NCBI GenBank assembly: GCA_037954665.1 | Contig: JBBMOL010000447.1 | Span: 62,001 to 126,000, forward strand | Direction: 5' to 3' | DNA: 64,000 nt | Origin: Laguncularia racemosa | Taxonomy: Eukaryota; Streptophyta; Magnoliopsida; Myrtales; Combretaceae | Part shown: positions 58,632 to 64,000 of the stretch, piece by piece | Position numbering within the stretch: position 1 is the stretch's first letter | Layout of the letters: the number at the start of each line of letters is the position of its first letter | Program-made: the position numbers and the translations under genes | The notes under the pieces: model-generated | Seen by the model: only the letters and a program-made list of their open reading frames with translations | What the model was told of the DNA's origin: nothing | Databases searched by the model: none

Positions 58632-58944
58632 TTGAGGTTTAAGAGGAGGGATTTGCAATTTGGAATTTAGAAATTTAGGGTTCTTATTACCTTGATCCGA
58701 AAATTGTGCATTGAAGAATTAAATTATTTCAATTGTGTTGTTAAAGTGATTTCCTTGTTGTTAATTGTTGTGGACGTGGAGTACTCACCATATTAATTGT
58801 GTCCTTAAGTTGACCGTGATTGGTTTAAGGGAAATCATCATTATCATCATTCGTGGAAAGTGAAATTAAAGGAAGAGGAAAGATAGTGCATTTTTTAATG
58901 CAATTTCGGAAGAGAATTGTGATTCTTACATTGTTTGTTTTTTA

Positions 58945-60502
58945 TGGACGATCTGACCGTTCTAACAAGTTTAACCCTCTACTCAATCCTAGCTCACAAT
59001 CAGTTCTCAGGCAAGTGTACCTATCGACTAGCAGTATAGCATAGGAGTACAGGTATCGATCCCACGAAGACTTATAAGTACTAGTACTAACGATTCTCCT
59101 ACTATCTAACTTCCCACTATTGATGATCTCAACTATCCTAATTATTGCTTAAACCTGAAAGAAACAAATAAAATGAACAAAGTAAATGTATTCAAACACT
59201 CCCTTAATTAATTCAATGATTTAAACATACCCTGCCCAAGATCCACCCCTAATTCTCATGTAGCTTTTACTCAATTCCACACTATCCAATGATTAATATC
59301 CAAACTTTGATCTGCAGAGTTTCTTACACTAGATTAGAGTCTTTCTTAAGATCAATAATCCCTAATCCTAATTAAGCCAATTAAGATCTCTCTTCAATTA
59401 ACATAATCAAGATTGCATTAGAATCCTAGGACTCTCAATTGAACCAGGCCGCTATGTCTTGTTCAATACAGAAAACCTCCTATAACCTATCTCTAGGATT
59501 ACAAGGGGTCTTTTTATCCATGCAAGATCCACTCTATTAACGATTTCTCAATCTTAATAACAAAGATATAATTCCATCCCAATATTGCGCACATATCAAG
59601 ATGAATACACTATAATTGCAACATGAATAAACTCAAGGAATGGAATTAAATTATTGGACATCCACAATTCTGTCACATGATAATCAGGGGTTTCTCAAGG
59701 AAACGGGTATGAAACAATTAGCCACTCATGAATCTAATAAGAAGAGCAAAACATAAAATAATTGAATCCATAAAGAAAATTCAAACACGAAATATCTTGG
59801 CTTCCAATCCGAAGACTATTTTGGCAGCAGCTTCCTGCAACTGCTTCTCTTCTCTAGGGTTTCTCTTGTGCCGCCTCCCTTTTTTTTCTCATTAGGGTTG
59901 TTCTATTTATACTTCTTGAGGCATGGCCGAGCATCTTCAGCTGGAAAGATACGATTCTATCTTTCCTTTTCCAAGTGAATCTCGTCAAGTGAATAACAGT
60001 CGCTTGGCACGCCTAACGGCACGGCCAGATTTCAAACCATGTCTCCCTCTGGTCGAAAATATGTAACTCCTCAATCTTGCTTAGTGTTTGGCACGGCTAG
60101 GAACACGGCTAGCAGCACTGCCAGCAACACGGCTAGAAGCACGGCTAGACTATAACCCGTGCCAAGTTCTGGAGCTTTCCACGTCTTCACAGCGTATGCC
60201 GCGGCTTCAAACACACCCATATCACAAGCCGTGCTTCCTTTCTAAGTGACGTTTTCATCTTCAGATGTGCCCACGGTTCATGACACGGCCGTAGCTTTCC
60301 TTGTGTTGTCCATGAGTAACTTTAACTTGATCTTTTAAGCTTCAATTATGCTCCTTTTGTGATCTTTCTCCTTCTCTTTGGTATTATACCCTGAAACATA
60401 TATTTATCTGTTAAATATCTAATCCGCATTGATTTTATTCAAAAGATTATACAAATTCATTCTTAGTGCCCATGATTTACAAGGGTTAATTTACTCTTAT
60501 CA
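58945..60502 (-). mobile_element. 3' LTR of the Athila-like element
   Basis: About 1558 bp, from TGGACGATCTG to ...CTCTTATCA. A minus-strand TATAAATAG is at 59903-59911. The left boundary is set where similarity to 46131-46140 ends. It carries a CACGGC-rich minisatellite. Confidence 0.7.
60090..60165. repeat. CACGGCTAG minisatellite in the Athila-like LTR
   Basis: Five to six units of 11-20 bp (GGCACGGCTAGGAACACGGC, TAGCAGCAC, TAGAAGCACGG) lie in U3/R. Similar but non-tandem GGCACG/CACGGCC words continue at 59990-60300 and at 63740-63980. Confidence 0.65.
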
Positions 60503-60518
60503 AATTTCCCCACACTTA
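60503..60518 (-). other. Polypurine tract of the Athila-like element
   Basis: The minus strand reads TAAGTGTGGGGAAATT before TGATAAGAG, the LTR start. TAAGTGTGGGG is the usual Athila-type PPT (from memory). Confidence 0.75.
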
Positions 60519-62187
60519 AGGTTTTGCTTGTCCTCAAGCAAACATGGATTAAGAAAACCCAAAGGACCAGTTCTCATAAGTTCCTACAATCAAGAAGATA
60601 TTTCAGCGTCATCGATTTCATGCTACACCTCAATCATTGATAATCTTTACTCAATCTTACCATTAGTTGTATACAAAATACAAATACTAAAATTCCCAAA
60701 GCTAATCCAAGTGAATCAAACTTTTACCCTTATCATTTAAACTAAAATTTCTAGAGTCAGAATTGTCACAAGATCGATACTAGTAAAATAAAGTATACCA
60801 TCCTTTTAACCACTGTTGTAAGCAATACAACAGGGACTAAAGGCATGTTGTATCCACTTGTCTCCTAGCTCTTCCTTTTCTGTTTCATCCAATTCTTAAG
60901 TTGATCTTAAGAGTTTACCATTAAAGCACTTAACTAAGTTAACCGACCCATGTAACAAACTTTCGATCGATAATCCCGAGTTCATCACTCGAGTTAACAG
61001 ACGTTATTCCCTCAGCGTAGAAGGCGTCCCTCGGATTTACTTGTTCGAGTCTAGTTAACTCAATTACTTAATTAATTAATTAAGACGGTTTCCTTGGTCA
61101 GTAAGTCCCAGACCAGGCGATCTTAGGCTACTAAGTTTTAAAAATACCCCTTCGAACCTCTACCATCTCAATCAATCAACTATCATTTATATAAGCTCTT
61201 TTAAGTTCATTTTTCTCAGACTTTTCTCATGACCCTTGTAGCGAGCTTTCAGCCATTTATCCCAAGTTCGTCACCCGAGTCAATAGATGTTATTCCCTAA
61301 AAAAGGCATCCCTCAGGCTTAATTACTCGAGTCTATGAGGCCCACTTCTGAACTCTTTTTTTTTTTTTTTTTTTTAGAAATCACCAAGTTACAAGTGTCA
61401 TTTATGCCTTCACTCCAAGTTATATAGCTTACCTACTAAAAAAAAAGGGCATACTAAACTCACTAGTGACCTTAATCCAATCTCACTTCCCGAAAGTAAA
61501 GGTTAAATGACAAGTAAGTTTACTTCACTTGGATTTCATCTTGTAATTTTAGCAACGTATCTCTAATACATAATAAGAGAATAAAAATTGTTAAAGACAT
61601 TCTACAGAGGTATAAACAAATCTCAGCAGTTCTTGATTGTCAAAAGTCATCATCGATTATACCTTAATTAAGAGGAAATTACATTTTTGATTGCATAACC
61701 CTTGTATCCTAGTTTCGTACAAGTTTCGTTTTCCTAATCCCCTTCCCCACACTTATAATAGACATTGTCCCCAATGTCCTCATGAAATGCATAAAGGGAA
61801 GCAAAGAATAAAAGCAAAAATAAAACAAAAGGAAAACGAAAAACTTCCCTGAATTCTCTTACAACGCAGATCGTTAACAGAAAGTCAAGCGACGAACAAG
61901 TAGAGTCATGAGAACCTCTGCTAAACGTAACGGGTCGGTGTACTTTGAAAGCCTGTATCTCATAACAATAACAACAAAACAACAAAGAAAACAAAAAAAA
62001 ACGAAAGAAACTCATAATCGACTGAACATAAAGCTAACTATCATCAGCATTTTCTATTTCAAACATTAGTGGTTAGTCAGTTTTCCAGAATCATACAAAT
62101 CAGGACAATAAAAACAAAAGTAAGACGGCTACTTTATACAATGATCCAAATCTCCCGGGTTCAACTTCCATCGATCCACTCGCGAGG
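60519..62187. other. Non-coding 3' region of the Athila-like element with an internal direct repeat
   Basis: No coding sequence is recognised. Two related blocks, about 60954-61050 and 61240-61345, share CCCGAGTTCATCACTCGAGT-like, ACGTTATTCCCT and ACTCGAGTCTA motifs, an old direct repeat about 290 bp apart. A long T run is at 61360-61376. Confidence 0.55.
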
Positions 62188-63558
62188 TCAGCTGCTAAAG
62201 TCATCATCTGAAGGCAATGGTACAGTGCCCGATCGGCGAGGAGAATCAGATCCAATCACCTCCGTATTCTGGTGATTGCTCGCTTCAGCAGTCGCGACTA
62301 CGGGACTTCCATGTCGGGCAATGAAAGCTGCACCCGAGGATTCTCCAACATGAAAACTGGTATCATATGCACCACTCGAGTGACGATCTCCTCCAGAAAC
62401 CACCCGAGTAGCTTGTGATGTGACGTCCTCATCGCTAGAGCCACCACATGGGGGAAGATCTACCCCTAATTTCTCACCAATACGGGATAAACAAGTGACT
62501 AAATAACTCTTTAAGCCCTTCACCCGTTTCGATTGCCTGGCTTGTTCTCTTTTGATTTCTTCTAAATCTACAGTCAATCTCTTTACCGAATCTGCAAGCT
62601 CCTAATTTGGTCTGGCCTGCTCTCGAGCTTGCTCTTGCTCCTCACCTTGCTCAGGTTCTATCTCTGGCTCTAGTTGGTCGGCAGACACATCTAGTATGTG
62701 AAACCTCCACCTCCGCAAAACACTCTCGGGGAGAGAGGTGCTCCTTCCACAACTGTCCCTAGGAGCCCGGGTTGGAAAAACACCGTAGTTTTTCAGAATA
62801 CAAGTAATCCAAGAGCCGACAAAAACCTTATTGTGCCCCAGATCGCATTGTTTTTTCAGACACCAAACAGCTGCTAATCCGACATTAACCCGAGTACCCG
62901 TAATCATACTCCATAGCTGGTATAGGTCCGAAGCATTCACAACCCCTTGAGAATCACCTCTACCAGTGGTTGAGTGGGCCAGAATGTAATGGAGTACACG
63001 CATGGCAGGATCCCTTAAATGGCTCCCCTTTGATTTGGAAGGGTCATATCCACCGGTTCCCATACTATTCCACACTCCATGCTGTAGTAAGCCCCTAGGA
63101 AAGGCATCAGGAAGCTGCGCGAATTCATCGGAGTCGATAAACTCCTCGTCATAAATACCCAAGCACTTGATAAAGTCTGTTATTTCAACACAGTGGTAAC
63201 TCCCTTGGCAGTAGAAGGAGACCACGTTATCAAGTTGGGTATGCCGGCCAAAACTAAGCTTGAGTGTAGCTACAAAATCACAGCTTAGCGAAGAGTACAC
63301 GTCCTCCTCAATGCTCAGAAGTGCTTTCCAAGCGGGATCGCTCAAGAAATGATCAAATCGTTCCACTAACTCATACCTAGCTAGCACTTCCCAATCAACT
63401 ACTACATTAGGCATAAATACCTTCTTTTCTCGCACTATATCATACTTACCTTCGTCCTCGCTCCGCAAGTTAGGAGGGTAGCGTCGGGTGGACCTAGAGG
63501 AACCACCAATTGAACGGGGTTGAGCGTTTTTGCGTGCCACGGTCTTAGTCCTAGGCAT
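62188..63558 (-). pseudogene. Athila-type extra ORF (ATHILA ORF family), split by one TAG
   Basis: The first part (62602-63558, 318 aa) starts MPRTKTVARKNAQPRSIGG and has the features of plant ATHILA-type ORF proteins: VVVDWEVLARYELVERFDHF, LKLSFGRHTQLDNVVSFYCQ, IKCLGIYDEEF, AMRVLHYILAHSTTGRGD, LYQLWSMITG, VGSWITCILKNYGVF. After TAG at 62602-62604 the same frame continues for about 138 codons: a coiled coil (LEEIKREQARQSKRVKGLKS) and a Ser/Gly/Asp-rich tail, ending at 62188. Known position in the family: between pol and the 3' LTR, of unknown or env-like role. The TAG may be a CAG (Gln) mutation. A shorter functional product cannot be excluded. Confidence 0.72.
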
Positions 63559-64000
63559 TTTGACTATACCACGCTTGAGAAATCTCGATAGAGTGAGGAA
63601 TGACGTTCTTCAACAGAGAGGGAAGGAAAAAGAGCGAAAATGCAGAGAGAGGTGATGTGGGAATGAAGAAAAAAAAATGAAGGGAAAGGTGTTTTATGTC
63701 TGGAAACGTGCGAACCCTAAAAGGCTATTGAAGACATGGCCTAAAACCTGGGCATGTTATAAGTCGTGCCATCCACTACTCTATATAAAAGAACATGAAA
63801 AGTGTTACCATCTGCCACGGCTTATGGCACGTCTTGTGACTTGGCCGTGCTTGTAACCGTGCTATACACTGCTCTATATAAGAGAACTAAAAGTAAATCT
63901 TACCTCGTGGCACGACTTGTGGCGCGGCTTGTGCCTTGGACGTGCCTGTAACCGTGCTATCCCCTGGACTAAAACACCTTTCACATATCGTTCCCTCTTT
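63559..64000. other. Spacer upstream of the Athila ORF, CACGGC/GGCACG-rich
   Basis: Two diverged tandem units of about 110 bp (63755-63880 and 63855-63965) share GTAACCGTGCTAT and CACT(A)CTCTATATAA, with many TGGCACG words. No coding sequence is seen before the window ends. Confidence 0.5.

Larger units (their letters stand above)
56963..58944 (+). repeat. Inverted copy of 46131-48130 (copy B flank plus protease-only element 5' end)
   Basis: 56963-57243 is the reverse complement of 47846-48130; 57244-58941 is the reverse complement of 46131-47845. It has the same host/element junction, including the target copy (TTATG at 57239-57243) and the LTR terminus mutated to TA. It ends where the Athila-like LTR starts. 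Confidence 0.88.
58945..64000 (-). mobile_element. 3' part of an Athila-like Ty3/gypsy element
   Basis: Minus strand: an extra ORF of the ATHILA ORF type (62188-63558), a long 3' spacer, a PPT (60503-60518) and a 3' LTR (58945-60502). gag-pol would lie beyond 64000. It is inserted in the inverted protease-only element at the position equivalent to 46131. Its target duplication cannot be checked because the other end is outside the window. Confidence 0.75.

Overview
The window is plant nuclear DNA, almost certainly from a dicot. It is AT-rich and packed with nested LTR retrotransposons of plant-specific lineages: CRM-like and Tat/Ogre-like Ty3/gypsy, an Athila-like element, Ty1/copia and a plant LINE remnant. 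There are no bacterial or organellar genes. The only host gene family I can support encodes a small secreted peptide of unknown function. It is present as two intact copies and three broken ones.

Layout. 1-1160 is the 5' end of a truncated minus-strand LTR element. 2428-9142 is a complete but mutated CRM-like element on the minus strand. 10150-24295 (copy A) and 27768-53223 (copy B) are two direct copies of one ancestral segment. Each carries a LINE 3' end, a copia 3' end, a truncated peptide pseudogene and an intact peptide gene. Copy A holds a solo Tat LTR (13421-21419, TSD CATAT), itself invaded by a copia element (14593-19793) and a CRM-like solo LTR (20205-21032). Copy B holds a 19-kb composite (28863-47845, TSD CATAA): a small non-autonomous, protease-only LTR element carrying a 13.8-kb Tat element (30182-43962, TSD CCACA). 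Each copy has the empty site of the other's insertion. After 53223, copy B runs abruptly into the 5' half of a second CRM-like element, which ends at a 500-N gap (56463-56962). Beyond the gap, 56963-58944 is an inverted copy of the junction at 46131-48130, interrupted by the 3' part of an Athila-like element that runs off the right edge.

Inferred order of events: (1) local tandem copying of the peptide gene with truncation of some copies; (2) segmental duplication into A and B; (3) separate LTR-element insertions in A and B; (4) nested insertions; (5) an inverted copy of the B junction, or a scaffolding artefact, and then the Athila-like insertion. Gene B keeps a TATA box about 115 bp upstream of its ATG. 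Gene A has lost that promoter in a deletion of about 360 bp.

Most unusual signals: a primer-binding-site module repeated three times at about 178-bp spacing in the protease-only family, with one PBS inside the LTR; a tRNA-like A-box/B-box pair in the U3 of the Tat LTR; a tandem array in the Tat 3' region; a pol reading frame that crosses the polypurine tract into the LTR of the CRM-like element; and a marked excess of TAG among the inactivating stops of the Tat element.
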